From contig SKIF01000014.1 of assembly GCA_007116575.1 (NCBI GenBank), positions 1 to 64,000 on the forward strand: DNA of 64,000 bases, given 5' to 3'. The notes below the pieces were generated by a model. The model saw only the letters and a program-made list of their open reading frames with translations. It searched no databases and had not been told where the DNA came from. The first letter of the stretch is position 1. Every line of letters starts with the position of its first letter. Below, piece by piece: positions 19,572-30,490 of the stretch. Made by a program: the position numbers and the translations under genes. This stretch comes from Paracoccaceae bacterium. GTDB lineage: Bacteria; Pseudomonadota; Alphaproteobacteria; Rhodobacterales; Rhodobacteraceae.

Positions 19572-20744
19572 TCAAAGCGGGATATAGCGTGTCGCCTCAC
19601 CTGCCTTGCGCGCGGGGTCCTGTACCGGGCGGATCAGAAGCGCATCGGCAGCGCAGAGCACGCTCAGCAGGCTGCTATCCTGATCGGGCAGCGGGATGAT
19701 CGTGTGATCGGGGCCAAGCGTGGCGCGCATGAAGTGCATCCTTGGGCCATTTGCAGGCAGATCGACGGCCAGTGTCGCGCTCTGGCTGGGCAGCGGATAG
19801 GCCCCAAGCCCCTGCATTGCGCGCAGCACCGGGCGCAGGAACAGATGCCCGCAGACGATGGAGGAGACCGGATTGCCGGGCAGGCCCAGCAGCATGGAGG
19901 CACCCAGTCGTCCGGCCATCAGCGGCTTGCCCGGGCGCATGGCCACCTTGTAGAAGGCGCGGCTCGCCCCCATCGCCTCGGAGACCGGGCCGACAAGATC
20001 ATGATCGCCCACCGATGCGCCGCCGATGGTCACGATGATATCGGCCCCGGCAGCGAGATCGAACACGGCGCGCAGGCTGGCCTCGCTGTCCTTCGCAATG
20101 GGCAGCACCCGCGCCGTCGCCCCCTCGGCCTCGGCCAGGGCCTGAAGCGCGAAGGCGTTGGAGGCGATGATCTGGTCGCCGCGCGGGGTCTCGCCCGGCA
20201 TGACCAGTTCATCGCCCGTGGCGATAATGGCCACATCAGGGCGACGGCTGACCGTGACGCGCGCGCAGTTCATCGCGGCCAGCAAGGCCAGATCCGGCGC
20301 GCGCAGTCGGCGCGGCGCGCTGACCCGGTCGCCTGCGCGGAAATCCTTGCCCCGCGGGCGGATATGGCTGCCCTTTGCGGGCACCTCGTGCAGGATGATG
20401 ACATCGCCCTCGCGTGTCACATCTTCCTGAATCACGACCCGATCCGCCCCTTCAGGCAGCGGTGCCCCGGTGAAGATGCGCAGCGCCGCACCCGGATCGA
20501 TACGGCCCGCGAAGGCGCGCCCGGCCGGCGCCTCACCGATCACGCGCAGGCTGGCGCTGGGTGCGGCGCCTCCAGCCAGCGCGTAGCCATCCATTGCAGA
20601 TGACGCAAACGGCGGCTGGTCGCGTTCGGCCACGACCGGGGCGCGCAGCACCCGGCCTGCGGCCTGCCCCAACGCAAGCACTTCGGTATCGATCACCGGG
20701 GTCAGGGCAAAGACCCGCGCCAGCGCCTCCTCGAAAGGAATCAT
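19572..20744 (-). CDS. moeA: Molybdopterin molybdotransferase MoeA
   Basis: [44 protein letters not shown] motifs. Confidence 0.93.
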   Translation of the reverse strand: MIPFEEALARVFALTPVIDTEVLALGQAAGRVLRAPVVAERDQPPFASSAMDGYALAGGAAPSASLRVIGEAPAGRAFAGRIDPGAALRIFTGAPLPEGADRVVIQEDVTREGDVIILHEVPAKGSHIRPRGKDFRAGDRVSAPRRLRAPDLALLAAMNCARVTVSRRPDVAIIATGDELVMPGETPRGDQIIASNAFALQALAEAEGATARVLPIAKDSEASLRAVFDLAAGADIIVTIGGASVGDHDLVGPVSEAMGASRAFYKVAMRPGKPLMAGRLGASMLLGLPGNPVSSIVCGHLFLRPVLRAMQGLGAYPLPSQSATLAVDLPANGPRMHFMRATLGPDHTIIPLPDQDSSLLSVLCAADALLIRPVQDPARKAGEATRYIPL

Positions 20745-21214
20745 GCTTCAAAGCGGCCCGACTTGCCGCCCTCTTTCAGCACGACGCGGGTGGCAACAAT
20801 CTCCATCGATTTCTCGGCGGCCTTGAGCATGTCATAGACCGTTAGCGCTGCGACCGAGGCCGCTGTCAGCGCCTCCATCTCGACCCCGGTCTGGCCAGTG
20901 GTGCGCACCTCCGCGCGGATGCGCACGCCCGGCAGACCCTCGTCCGGGGTCAAGTCGAGCGAGACCTTGGTGATCGGCAGCGGATGGCAGAGCGGGATCA
21001 GATCGGCGCAGCGTTTCGCGCCCATGATCCCTGCCAGCCGCGCCACGCCCAGCACATCACCCTTCTTCGCCCGCCCCTCGGTAACAAGCGCCAGTGTCTC
21101 GGGGCGCATCCGTACCGCGCTTTCGGCAATGGCACGGCGGTCGGTATGGGATTTTTGCGACACATCGACCATATGTGCGTGGCCGTCAGCGTCGAAATGA
21201 GTCAGTTTTTCCAT
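20741..21214 (-). CDS. moaC: Cyclic pyranopterin monophosphate synthase MoaC
   Basis: [31 protein letters not shown]... [21 protein letters not shown]. Confidence 0.94.
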   Translation of the reverse strand: MEKLTHFDADGHAHMVDVSQKSHTDRRAIAESAVRMRPETLALVTEGRAKKGDVLGVARLAGIMGAKRCADLIPLCHPLPITKVSLDLTPDEGLPGVRIRAEVRTTGQTGVEMEALTAASVAALTVYDMLKAAEKSMEIVATRVVLKEGGKSGRFEA

Positions 21215-21215
21215 A

Positions 21216-22025
21216 TCAGGCCCTTTCCGGCAGGACCGGGTTCGCCAGCAGCGCGCGGGTCGCCTGCGCGACATCTTGCTGCCGCATCAGGCTTTCGCCG
21301 ATCAGGAAGGAGCGCGCGCCATGACCCGCCAGATCGGCCAGATCGGCGGGTGTGAAGATCCCGCTTTCGGCTACCAGAAGCTTGCCCTGGGGCACGCGCG
21401 TGGCAAGCGTGCGCGTGGTGTCGAGCGTCACCTCAAAGGTGTTGAGATTACGGTTATTGATACCCAACAGGGGCGAGCGCAGTGCCAGCGCACGGTCGAG
21501 TTCGGCTGCGTCATGCACCTCGACCAGCACATCCATGCCCCAGTCGAACGCCGCGGCCTCAAGCTCCTGCGCCTGCGCGTCCGAGACCGAGGCCATGATG
21601 ATCAGGATGCAGTCCGCGTGCAGCGCGCGCGCCTCGGCGACCTGATAGGTGTCATAAAGGAAATCCTTGCGCAGCGCGGGCAGGCTTGTCGCCGCGCGGG
21701 CCTCGGTCAGGAAATGGTCCGCACCCTGAAAGCTGGGCGCATCAGTCAGCACGCTCAGGCAGGTCGCGCCGCCGGCCTCATAGGCGCGGGCCAGTGCGGG
21801 CGGGTCGAAATCGGCGCGGATCAGCCCCTTGGAAGGGCTGGCCTTCTTGATCTCTGCAATCAGCCCGTAGCCCGTGGTCTGCGCGCGCGTGAGCGCGGCC
21901 AGAAATCCGCGCGGGGCGGGGGCGGCGCGGGCGGCGTCTTCGGCATCTGTAAGCGGTCGGGCGGCTTTGCGCGCGGCGACCTCGTCGAGCTTGTAAACCT
22001 TGATCCTGTCGAGAATGGTGGCCAT
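21216..22025 (-). CDS. trpC: Indole-3-glycerol phosphate synthase
   Basis: [41 protein letters not shown]. Confidence 0.94.
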   Translation of the reverse strand: MATILDRIKVYKLDEVAARKAARPLTDAEDAARAAPAPRGFLAALTRAQTTGYGLIAEIKKASPSKGLIRADFDPPALARAYEAGGATCLSVLTDAPSFQGADHFLTEARAATSLPALRKDFLYDTYQVAEARALHADCILIIMASVSDAQAQELEAAAFDWGMDVLVEVHDAAELDRALALRSPLLGINNRNLNTFEVTLDTTRTLATRVPQGKLLVAESGIFTPADLADLAGHGARSFLIGESLMRQQDVAQATRALLANPVLPERA

Positions 22026-22043
22026 TCCAGCCCCTCCTTGGTT

Positions 22044-23063
22044 CTAGCCGCGCAGCGGGCTGATCTGGGCCAGCCGCCGCACCGCCCGCATGGCTGCCCC
22101 CGAGGCGAGGCTCTCGCGCGCGATCTCCACCCCCTCTGGCAGACTGGCGGCACGGTCAGCCACGATCAGCGCCGCCGCCGCATTGAGCAGCACCGCATCG
22201 CGATAGGCCGGACGGCCCAGCCCTTCGAGCACGGCGCTGAGTTCATTGGCGTTCTCGGTAGGGCTGCCGCCGATCAGATCCTCGAACGGGTGCAGCGGCA
22301 GGCCCGCCTCTTCGGGATGCAGGGTGAAGTGGCGCAAGGCGCCTCCCTCCAGCGCGACCACTTCGCTCTCGGCGGCAATCGACAACTCATCCGTGCCATC
22401 GCCGCCATGCACGAGCCATGCCTTCTCGGCCCCCAGCGCCAGCAGCGTCTCGGCCATCGGGCGCAGCAGGTCGGGCGAAAACGCGCCGGTCAACTGTCGC
22501 TTGACGCCCGCCGGGTTGGTCAGCGGACCGAGGATGTTGAAAATCGTCCGTGTTCCAAGCTCCATGCGCACGGGGCCGACATGGCGCATGGCCGGGTGAT
22601 GCATCGGCGCCATCATGAAGCCGATCCCTGCCTCGGCGAGCGCGCGCTCCACCACCTCCGCCCCGGCCATGACCTCGATTCCCAGCGCGCCCAGCGCATC
22701 CGCCGCGCCCGATTTCGACGAGAGGTTGCGGTTGCCATGCTTGGCCACCGGCACGCCTGCGCCCGCCACGACAAAGGCCGTCGCGGTCGAGATATTGAGC
22801 GTGCCCTTGCCATCGCCCCCGGTGCCGACAATATCCATCGCCCCCCCGGGCGCGCGCACCTTCACGCATTTCGCGCGCATCACGGCGGCAGCGGCGGCAT
22901 ATTCCTCGACCGTCTCGCCCCGCGTGCGCAGCGCCATCAGGAAACCGCCCATCTGCGCGGGCGTGGCCTGCCCCTCGAAGAGCAGGTTGAAGGCAGCTTC
23001 AGCCTCGGGGCGGGTCAGCGGGCGGGTGGCGGCAAGGCCGATCAGGGGTTTGAGGTCGTCCAT
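22044..23063 (-). CDS. trpD: Anthranilate phosphoribosyltransferase
   Basis: [52 protein letters not shown]. Confidence 0.95.
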   Translation of the reverse strand: MDDLKPLIGLAATRPLTRPEAEAAFNLLFEGQATPAQMGGFLMALRTRGETVEEYAAAAAVMRAKCVKVRAPGGAMDIVGTGGDGKGTLNISTATAFVVAGAGVPVAKHGNRNLSSKSGAADALGALGIEVMAGAEVVERALAEAGIGFMMAPMHHPAMRHVGPVRMELGTRTIFNILGPLTNPAGVKRQLTGAFSPDLLRPMAETLLALGAEKAWLVHGGDGTDELSIAAESEVVALEGGALRHFTLHPEEAGLPLHPFEDLIGGSPTENANELSAVLEGLGRPAYRDAVLLNAAAALIVADRAASLPEGVEIARESLASGAAMRAVRRLAQISPLRG

Positions 23064-23644
23064 CAGGCAGGCACCGCGGCTTGGGTCAGGAAATTGCGCA
23101 GCAAGGCATGGCCATGCTCGGAACGGATGCTTTCGGGGTGGAACTGCACGCCCTCGACGGGCAAATCACGGTGACGCAGCCCCATGATCAGACCGTCTTC
23201 GAGCCAGCTTGTGATTTCGAGGCATTCGGGCAGGCTGTCGCGTTCGACAACAAGGCTGTGATACCGCGTGGCCATCAGCGGTGAGGGCAACCCGGCAAAG
23301 ACGCCCTGCCCGGCATGATGCATGGCGCCCAACTTGCCATGCACGATCTGCGGCGCACGCACGACCTTGCCGCCAAAGGCCTGCCCGATGCTCTGATGAC
23401 CCAGACAGACGCCCAAGAGCGGGACCCGCGCCTCGGCGGCGGCCAGCGTCAGGGGCAGGCAGATCCCGGCCTGATCCGGGTCGCATGGGCCGGGGGAAAG
23501 CACGATTGCGGAGGGATGCATAGCCATCGCCTGCTGCACATCCAACGCATCATTGCGCCGCACCACGACTTCGGCTCCCAGCTCACCGAGATAATGCACG
23601 AGGTTATAGGTAAAACTGTCATAGTTATCGATCAGCAGAAGCAT
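23063..23644 (-). CDS. trpG: Anthranilate synthase component II (glutamine amidotransferase)
   Basis: [47 protein letters not shown]. Confidence 0.94.
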   Translation of the reverse strand: MLLLIDNYDSFTYNLVHYLGELGAEVVVRRNDALDVQQAMAMHPSAIVLSPGPCDPDQAGICLPLTLAAAEARVPLLGVCLGHQSIGQAFGGKVVRAPQIVHGKLGAMHHAGQGVFAGLPSPLMATRYHSLVVERDSLPECLEITSWLEDGLIMGLRHRDLPVEGVQFHPESIRSEHGHALLRNFLTQAAVPA

Positions 23645-23827
23645 GGCAGGGGCCGGGACAAGGAAAACCTGCGCGATACATGCCCGCGCCGCAGGGCCAA
23701 GGTCAAGGGCAAGGCGACCTGTGCGCGTGCAATCCGTTTGATCCGCGCCAGGAAATATGGGAAACTTCGGCATAGGCGCAGCCATAAGCGCATGGGTCAG
23801 TTGGGCAGAGTTTCAAGGAGCTTCGGC

Positions 23828-25288
23828 GTGAACAGCAGTCTTCTGGCAGGGCTTGGCGTGGGGACCGGGGTCGTGCTCGCGGCCGGGATCACGGCAAGTG
23901 TGATCTTTCCGCCCCCGACGGTGGACGCACCGCTCGCCCAACCCGCCGAGCGGGTCGAGGAGCCCGCCGCACCCGAACCCGCGCCCCTGGCCGAGGCCCC
24001 GCCGGCAGAAACTGCGGAGCCACCCGCGACAGAGGAGGCGCTTGCCGAAGAGCTTGCGCCCGAGGACGCCCTCACAGAGGACACGCGCGCCGAAGATGGC
24101 ACTGGTGAGGACGTCGTCGAGGAACCGGTTGCCGACGCCATGCCCGAGGATGAGATGCCCCCGGCACTGGCCGAGGCCGCTGAAGAGCCTTCAGTCGAGG
24201 AAGCCGACAGACTGGCCGAAACCCCGGCCAGCCCCGAAATCCGGCAGACAGAAGTCCGGGTGCCCGACGATCCCGAGACGCAGTCCGTGACCAATGGCGA
24301 TGCCGTACCCGTTGCGCCAAGCGAACAGGACCGCACTGAAGTCACGCGACTGCCCGCCGCCCCACGCGCCCCGGTGCAGCCCGACGACAGGCCCCCTTTG
24401 CCTCAGATTGCGCCACCACGCTTGCTGCCCGAGACGCAGGACACCCCGTCTGACGCACCAGAGGCCGCGCCCGATCTGGCCGAAATCGCGCAGCAGGAAC
24501 GCCAGACCATGCCCGGTCTGAGCGCCACTGGGCTGCCGCAGATCGGTGCGCCCGCTGACTTGCCGGAAACCTCGGACGAGTTGCCCGAAGCCGACACAAT
24601 CAGACCCGGCGCGCTGGCGCGCAATGCGCTCTATGACGGCAGCAGCCGCGAAGGGCCACGCATGGCGCTGGTGCTGGGTGATCCGGGCCTGCCGACACCG
24701 ATGCGCGTGGCGCTCGCGGCGCACGAGATTCCCTTTACCGTTGCGCTCAACCCGTTTGACAGCAGTGCCATGCAGGGGGCCGAGATCTACCGCGATGCGG
24801 GCAAGGAAGTGCTGATCCTCGCCACCAGCCTGCCCGACGGGGCCACGGCGTCGGATCTGGACGTGACATTTTCGGCCTATTTCGAGGCATTGCCGCAGGC
24901 TGTCGGCGTGATCGACCTGCCCGATAACGGGTTTTCCCGCAACAGCGGGATGCTGAACAACATCATCCCGCTTCTGGCGCAGGACGGGCACGGCTTGCTG
25001 ACATTTTCGGGCGGGCTGGCGCAGGCCGGACGAATCGCCCAAGCGGCGGACGTGGCCCATGCCGAGGTGTTTCGGGTGCTCGACCGCAGCGACGAGAGTC
25101 CCTTCACCATCCGGCGCTTTCTCGACCGTGCCATGTTCCAGGCCAGCCAGATAGGTGAGGTGATCGTGTTCGGCGATGCCTCGAATGACGCCACGATGGA
25201 AGCACTGGAAATGTGGCTCGACGATGGGCGCGCCGACCAGATCGCACTTGTCCCGATCTCGGCCATTCTGATGGCCAGTGATGAATGA
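23828..25288 (+). CDS. Divergent polysaccharide deacetylase family protein with acidic Pro/Ala/Glu-rich linker
   Basis: GTG start after AAGGAG; N-terminal TM segment, long PAEAPE-rich linker, C-terminal RMALVLGDPGLPTPMRVALAAHEIPFTVALNPF (YibQ-like domain). Confidence 0.8.
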   Translation: MNSSLLAGLGVGTGVVLAAGITASVIFPPPTVDAPLAQPAERVEEPAAPEPAPLAEAPPAETAEPPATEEALAEELAPEDALTEDTRAEDGTGEDVVEEPVADAMPEDEMPPALAEAAEEPSVEEADRLAETPASPEIRQTEVRVPDDPETQSVTNGDAVPVAPSEQDRTEVTRLPAAPRAPVQPDDRPPLPQIAPPRLLPETQDTPSDAPEAAPDLAEIAQQERQTMPGLSATGLPQIGAPADLPETSDELPEADTIRPGALARNALYDGSSREGPRMALVLGDPGLPTPMRVALAAHEIPFTVALNPFDSSAMQGAEIYRDAGKEVLILATSLPDGATASDLDVTFSAYFEALPQAVGVIDLPDNGFSRNSGMLNNIIPLLAQDGHGLLTFSGGLAQAGRIAQAADVAHAEVFRVLDRSDESPFTIRRFLDRAMFQASQIGEVIVFGDASNDATMEALEMWLDDGRADQIALVPISAILMASDE

Positions 25289-25338
25289 TCTCTGCGTCAG
25301 GCTTGCAGCCTGCCTTGCCCCGGTCTAGACGGTGGCAG

Positions 25339-25425
25339 GGCCGCTTGCTGGAACTGGTAGACAGACTAGACTTAAAATCTAAGGCCCGAATGGGCGTGCG
25401 GGTTCGAGTCCCGCAGCGGCCACCA
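25339..25425 (+). tRNA. tRNA-Leu (anticodon TAA), CCA encoded
   Basis: Acceptor GGCCGCT/AGCGGCC, anticodon loop CTTAAAA, long variable arm, T-arm GCGGGTTCGAGTCCCGC, terminal ACCA. Confidence 0.93.
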
Positions 25426-25501
25426 CCCATACCTTGCCTGCCCGGCACCGCAGTACAGAGCATCGGCGATCACCTGTCCGCCGCGACTGAAAACGCACAC
25501 C

Positions 25502-26002
25502 CTACGGGTTGATACGAATCGGAGTTCCGTCGCGGACCATAGCATAGATGTCTTCCATCTGCCGGTCGGTCACGGCGATGCAGCCATCGGTCCAGTCACC
25601 GCGCGCGCGCTTAAAGCGCGGGCCGCGCCCGTGGATGAAAATATCGCCCCCCGGCTTCCAGCCATTGGCCTCGGCCCTCGCGATATCCTCTTCATTCGGA
25701 TAGTCGATCCCGAGCGACAGGTGGAAGGCGCTGTTTGGGTTGCGGCGGTCGATGATGTAGTCCCCCTCGGGTGTGCGCTGGTCCCATTCACGCTGTTTGT
25801 GTCCGAAGGGGTTGCCGCCAAGCTGGATGCGAAAGCTGCGCAGACGTTGGTCATGGTGATAGAGGTGCATCCGCCGCGCCGCCTTGTGCACGACAACTTG
25901 CGTCACTTCGGGACCGTGATAGCTGCGGAATTTGCTGGGCGTGCCGCAGGCGGCCAGCAGACCAACCAGCGCCACGGCAAAAAGGGTACGAAACACACTC
26001 AT
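25502..26002 (-). CDS. L,D-transpeptidase (YkuD) family lipoprotein
   Basis: MSVFRTLFAVALVGLLAACG lipobox; IFIHGRGPRFKRARGDWTDGCIAVTDRQMEDIY catalytic HXn-SxGC-like motif. Confidence 0.85.
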   Translation of the reverse strand: MSVFRTLFAVALVGLLAACGTPSKFRSYHGPEVTQVVVHKAARRMHLYHHDQRLRSFRIQLGGNPFGHKQREWDQRTPEGDYIIDRRNPNSAFHLSLGIDYPNEEDIARAEANGWKPGGDIFIHGRGPRFKRARGDWTDGCIAVTDRQMEDIYAMVRDGTPIRINP

Positions 26003-26103
26003 GTCACTGCCTCGGGTCATTTTTTCCAAAGACCATGCCGCAGCCTCATGATTCTGCCAAGCACAAGCGTTCGCGCGCGCTTGCGGAGGCGCTCACAAAC
26101 GCG

Positions 26104-26901
26104 TCATTCTACGGACGTGCCGCGTTCCTTGTCACGCTCGGCCAGCTTTGCCTCGATCGCTTCCAGCCGCTTGAGCACCTCGACGCGGTAATCGCTTGTT
26201 GCCTGATTGCTTTCCTCGGCATGGGCGTCCTGCATCGAATTGACGATCAGACCGACCAGCAGGTTCACGACGGCAAAGGTCGTGACCATGATGAAGGGCA
26301 CGAAGAAAGCCCAGGCATAGGGGTAGATCTCCATCACTGGCCGCACGATCCCCATCGACCAGCTTTCCAGCGTCATGATCTGGAACAGCGAATAAGCCGA
26401 ATTACCCAGATCGCCAAACCAGTCAGGGAAGCTCTCCGAGAACAGTTTGGTCGCCATCACCGCGCCGATATAGAACAGCATCCCCATCAGCAGAAAGACC
26501 GAGCCCATTCCCGGCAGCGCCCGGATGAAGCCCTCGACCACGCGGCGCAGATTGGGGCTGACCGAGACCACACGCAAGAGCCGCAGGATGCGCAACGCCC
26601 GCAGCACCGAGAAGGTCTGCGCTCCGGGCATGAGCGAAATCCCCACGATCAGGAAGTCGAAGATATTCCAGCCCGAGCGCCAGAACTGTCCGCGCTGGGC
26701 GTGGAATTTCAGCGCCAGCTCGATCACGAAAATGGTCAGGCAGGCCGTGTCCAGCCCGATAATCAGCGGCCCTGCCGCTCCCATCAGCGTGGGCGAGGTT
26801 TCCATCCCCAACAACACCGCATTGAACAGGATCACCCCGATGATGCCGTTGCGCACCCAGCGCTGGTCTAGAAAGGCGGCGGTCTTTTCGCGGCTGAGCA
26901 T
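26104..26901 (-). CDS. Voltage-gated sodium channel, single 6-TM domain (BacNav type)
   Basis: S4 VLRALRILRLLRVVSVSPNLRRVV; pore FQIMTLESWSMGIVRPVM; C-terminal amphipathic helix. Confidence 0.88.
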   Translation of the reverse strand: MLSREKTAAFLDQRWVRNGIIGVILFNAVLLGMETSPTLMGAAGPLIIGLDTACLTIFVIELALKFHAQRGQFWRSGWNIFDFLIVGISLMPGAQTFSVLRALRILRLLRVVSVSPNLRRVVEGFIRALPGMGSVFLLMGMLFYIGAVMATKLFSESFPDWFGDLGNSAYSLFQIMTLESWSMGIVRPVMEIYPYAWAFFVPFIMVTTFAVVNLLVGLIVNSMQDAHAEESNQATSDYRVEVLKRLEAIEAKLAERDKERGTSVE

Positions 26902-26916
26902 GATCCCTCCGTGGCG

Positions 26917-28155
26917 TCACGATCCGTGGGGCGCGATATGCGCTCTCGAGAAGAGTGCTGCAAGCTCCACATGCGGGCTGAACCGGAATTGATCGATCAA
27001 TTGCACCCATTCAAGGCGAAAGCCGCCCTCAGAGAGGCGTTTTGCATCGCGCGCAAATGTGACCGGGTTGCACGAGAGCGCGGCAATGCGCGGAATGGCG
27101 CTTTGCGCCAAGGCCTCGGCCTGCGCCTCGGCCCCGGCACGGGGCGGGTCGATGATGGCGGCGTCGAAGCGGTTCAGCTCTTCCGGCAGAAGCGGGCGGC
27201 GGAACAGGTCGCGCGCTTCATGGGTAACACGCTTGAGCCCCGTGGCGTGCCGCCAGCCCTGATCGAGCGCGCGCAACATCGCTGCATCGCCCTCAACCGC
27301 GTGGACTTCGGCCGCTTCGGCCAGCGGCAGGGTGAAGGTGCCGCAACCCGCGAACAGATCGACGATCCGGGTGGCACCCATTGTGGCCGCGCTTGTGGCC
27401 GCCTGCATCGCGGCCTCGGCCTCGCGCGTGGCCTGCAGGAAGGCGGCGGGCGGCGGGGTCACGCGGGCGCGGCCCATCTGGTGCCAAGGTGGTACGGCCT
27501 GCGCAATCACTTCGCCCTCATAAGCCAGCCGGACAAGCTGCGCTTGCCCGGCCCAGCGCCCCAGAAGCGCCCGCAACGGCCCATCGAGCGGCTTGCCCCC
27601 TGCAATCGCCAGATCAAGCCCCGCCTCCGAGCGCGTCAGCGCGAGGCGCAGGCTGGTCTTGCGGCTGGCGCAATGGGCCGTCACCTCTTCCAGCAGCGGC
27701 AGCGCGGCTCTCAGGTCCGGATGCAGGATCAGGCAGTCGGGAACGGCCGTGATGACCTCGGACGCCTTGGCGTGAAACCCCACCAGCGCGCCGGATTTCA
27801 CGCGCCGTCCGGCGAATGTCGCCCGCCTGCGCGCGGCCAGCGGCGAGACATGGGGCGGAAGAAGCGGAGCCTCCAGACCCTGCGCATCAAGAGCCTGCGC
27901 GATGACGCCAGCTTTCCATTCCGTGACGTAATCCTCGCGCGCATGTTGCAGCGCGCAGCCCCCGCAGACGCGGTAATGGGGGCAAGGCGGGCGGATGCGT
28001 TCGGGCGCGGGGGTGAGAATACGGGGGGCCGCCATGCGACCCGCCTCGACCTCGCCCTCCACGACCTCGCCCGGCAGGGTGCGCGGCACGAACACGGGCC
28101 CCTCGGCCACGCCGTCGCCATGATGGCCCAGCCGGGTGATGGTAAGCTGCGTCAC
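26917..28155 (-). CDS. Class I SAM-dependent RNA (m5U) methyltransferase, TrmA/RlmD-like with Fe-S cysteines
   Basis: TRAM-like N-terminus, CPHYRVCGGCALQH, DLFAGCGTFTLPLA, IIDPPRAGAEAQ, LSCNP. Confidence 0.88.
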   Translation of the reverse strand: MTQLTITRLGHHGDGVAEGPVFVPRTLPGEVVEGEVEAGRMAAPRILTPAPERIRPPCPHYRVCGGCALQHAREDYVTEWKAGVIAQALDAQGLEAPLLPPHVSPLAARRRATFAGRRVKSGALVGFHAKASEVITAVPDCLILHPDLRAALPLLEEVTAHCASRKTSLRLALTRSEAGLDLAIAGGKPLDGPLRALLGRWAGQAQLVRLAYEGEVIAQAVPPWHQMGRARVTPPPAAFLQATREAEAAMQAATSAATMGATRIVDLFAGCGTFTLPLAEAAEVHAVEGDAAMLRALDQGWRHATGLKRVTHEARDLFRRPLLPEELNRFDAAIIDPPRAGAEAQAEALAQSAIPRIAALSCNPVTFARDAKRLSEGGFRLEWVQLIDQFRFSPHVELAALFSRAHIAPHGS

Positions 28156-28565
28156 AGCGCCCGCGCGGGCGAGAAGGCATAGCCTTCGGGCGACAGGATC
28201 GTCGCTTCACGCAGCCCATGGGGCTTGTCGGCGGGTGGTTCCAGCACGCTCTCGGGATCGGCACGCGCGACCACCTCTTCCGGGTCCAGCCCGAAGATAA
28301 AGAACTGCGTCCCGCCCCCGCGCGGCGGCATCTCGGGCACCAGACCCAGCAGCGGATGGGAATGATAGGTGCCGTCCGCGTGAAGCTGCATCAGCGCCTC
28401 GCCGTGGCGGATGATGGCGAAATCATCGCTCAGGCGGAACACTTCCAGCCCCAGCACATCGCGCAACCACGCGGCCATGGCGCGCACATCCCGGCACAAA
28501 AGATTCACCCCCACCCCGTGCAGCGATTTCCCGAAATCCGGCGGCGCGACCGTCTCGAAATCCAT
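28152..28565 (-). CDS. VOC/glyoxalase family protein
   Basis: LHGVGVNLLCRDVRAMAAWLRDVLGLEVFRLSDDFAIIRHGEALMQLHADGTY. Confidence 0.75.
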   Translation of the reverse strand: MDFETVAPPDFGKSLHGVGVNLLCRDVRAMAAWLRDVLGLEVFRLSDDFAIIRHGEALMQLHADGTYHSHPLLGLVPEMPPRGGGTQFFIFGLDPEEVVARADPESVLEPPADKPHGLREATILSPEGYAFSPARAL

Positions 28566-28566
28566 C

Positions 28567-30447
28567 TCAGACCTCTTCCACCTCGTCACAGCCCAGAAAC
28601 CCGCCCGATTGCCGCGCCCAGAAACGCGCATAGACCCCCTCGCGGGCGAGCAATTCGTCATGCGTGCCCTGCTCGATGATGCGCCCGTCGTCAAGCACGA
28701 TGATCCGGTCCAGCCGCGCGATGGTCGAGAGCCGGTGCGCGATGGCGAGCACGGTCTTGCCCTCCATCAGGGGCTCGAGCGCGTCCTGCACAGCGGCCTC
28801 GACCTCGGAATCGAGCGCCGACGTGGCCTCGTCCAGCACCAGAATCGGCGCGTTCTTCAGAAAGGCGCGGGCCAGCGCGATGCGCTGGCGCTGCCCGCCC
28901 GAGAGCCGCACGCCGCGCTCGCCCAGATGCGCCTCGTAGCCCCGCCGTCCGGCATGGTCCTGCAGCCCGAGGATGAAATCGTGCGCCTCGGCGGCACGGG
29001 CGGCGGCCTCGACGTCCTCACGCGTGGCATCCGGCCTTCCATAGCGGATATTCTCATAGGCCGAGCGGTTGAACATCGCGGTTTCCTGCGTGACCATGGC
29101 GATGTTACGCCGCAGGCTTTCCTGCGTGACGCCGCGTATATCCTGCCCGTCAATCGTGATCCGCCCGACCTCGACATCATAGAGCCTGAGCAGAAGCGCC
29201 ACGAGGGTCGATTTCCCCGCCCCCGAAGCCCCCACAATGCCGATCTTCTCGCCCGGTGCGATGGCCAGATCCAGCGCCTCGACCCCGCCCGACTGCCGCC
29301 CATAGGCAAAGCCCACATTGTCGAAATTCACCGCCCCCTGAACCCGGCCAAATTCCAGTGCGTCGGGAGCATCCTCCAGCGTGGGCGGGGGCGTGAGGGT
29401 TTTCATCCCGTCCTCGATCTCGCCGATATTGCCGTAGATCGCCATCAGCACGAAACTGACCCAGCCGGTCATCTGCGCAATCCGGATTGCCACCGCACCG
29501 GCGGCGGCGATATCGCCCGGGGTGGTCGCGCCCAGCGTCCAGAGCCAGAGCGTGCCGCCGATCAGCACCACCGGCAGCACACCCGCGATCACCATCAGCC
29601 AAAAGCGGAACAGGGCCTGAACCTCGCCGAATTCCACGGCGCGGTCGCGGAAGACGCCCATGGCGTTGAGCGCGGCGCGGTCTTCGTAATCGGCATGGGC
29701 GAAGAGTTTCACGGTCTTGATATTGGTGATCGTGTCCACCACCTGCCCACTGACCTGCGCGCGCGCGCCGGCACGCGCCCCCGAACGTGCCCGCACCTGC
29801 GGCAGGAAATGCCTGATCAAGGCAAGATAGGCCACCAGCCAGACGGCCAACGCCAGAGCGACGCGCACATCTATCGTCAGAAGCAGCACCACCGAGCCGA
29901 TGATTGAGGCCAGCGCAAAGGCCATGGTGTTGATCGTTTCATTCGCCACATCGGTCAGCGCACGCGCGGTCTGGACCTGCTTCTGCGCAATGCGGCCTGC
30001 GAAATCATTGTCGAAGAATGTCACCGGCTGGCCCAAAGTCCAGCGGTTCAAGCGCGACTGAACCAGCACATAGACATTGGGCTGCACCACCACCGCGTTG
30101 GCCAGCGACGATGCCCCAAAGGCCAGCGGGCGCAAGAGCACAAAGAACAGCACGAAGACCACCACAAGGCCCATGTGCTGCGCCCAGAACCCGCCCGGTT
30201 CCGAGGCCACGACCGCGTCGATGATCAGCCCCAGAAGCAGCGCCGAGAGCACCTCGGTTGTCCCCACCAGCGCCGAGATGGCGGCGGCGAGCAACAGCAC
30301 CGGCCAGGCTCCGCGCACCGACCACAATATGAAGGCCCAGAGGCTGCGCGGCGGCGCTGACCCTGCGGGCTCGAACGCATCAATCAGTGCGGCAAGCCGT
30401 TGGGCTGTGCCGGGTCTGGTCTCCTGCTCTGGTGATTTCTGCAGCAC
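28567..30447 (-). CDS. ABC transporter, fused permease/ATP-binding protein
   Basis: Walker A GASGAGKST, LSGGQRQRIALARAFLKNAPILVLDEATSALD, N-terminal TM domain. Confidence 0.92.
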   Translation of the reverse strand: MLQKSPEQETRPGTAQRLAALIDAFEPAGSAPPRSLWAFILWSVRGAWPVLLLAAAISALVGTTEVLSALLLGLIIDAVVASEPGGFWAQHMGLVVVFVLFFVLLRPLAFGASSLANAVVVQPNVYVLVQSRLNRWTLGQPVTFFDNDFAGRIAQKQVQTARALTDVANETINTMAFALASIIGSVVLLLTIDVRVALALAVWLVAYLALIRHFLPQVRARSGARAGARAQVSGQVVDTITNIKTVKLFAHADYEDRAALNAMGVFRDRAVEFGEVQALFRFWLMVIAGVLPVVLIGGTLWLWTLGATTPGDIAAAGAVAIRIAQMTGWVSFVLMAIYGNIGEIEDGMKTLTPPPTLEDAPDALEFGRVQGAVNFDNVGFAYGRQSGGVEALDLAIAPGEKIGIVGASGAGKSTLVALLLRLYDVEVGRITIDGQDIRGVTQESLRRNIAMVTQETAMFNRSAYENIRYGRPDATREDVEAAARAAEAHDFILGLQDHAGRRGYEAHLGERGVRLSGGQRQRIALARAFLKNAPILVLDEATSALDSEVEAAVQDALEPLMEGKTVLAIAHRLSTIARLDRIIVLDDGRIIEQGTHDELLAREGVYARFWARQSGGFLGCDEVEEV

Positions 30448-30490
30448 GGTGCCCCCTGTCTCTGCGCCCGATATAGGACGCAAGGCCGGG

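Noticed and set aside
21276-23174. 632-aa plus-strand ORF
   Set aside because: Antisense to trpC/trpD; low plausibility composition
26987-27002. Perfect palindrome AATTGATCGATCAATT, FNR-like at first glance
   Set aside because: Lies inside the RNA methyltransferase coding region (QLIDQ) and the spacing is TTGAT-N2-ATCAA rather than TTGAT-N4-ATCAA; probably chance
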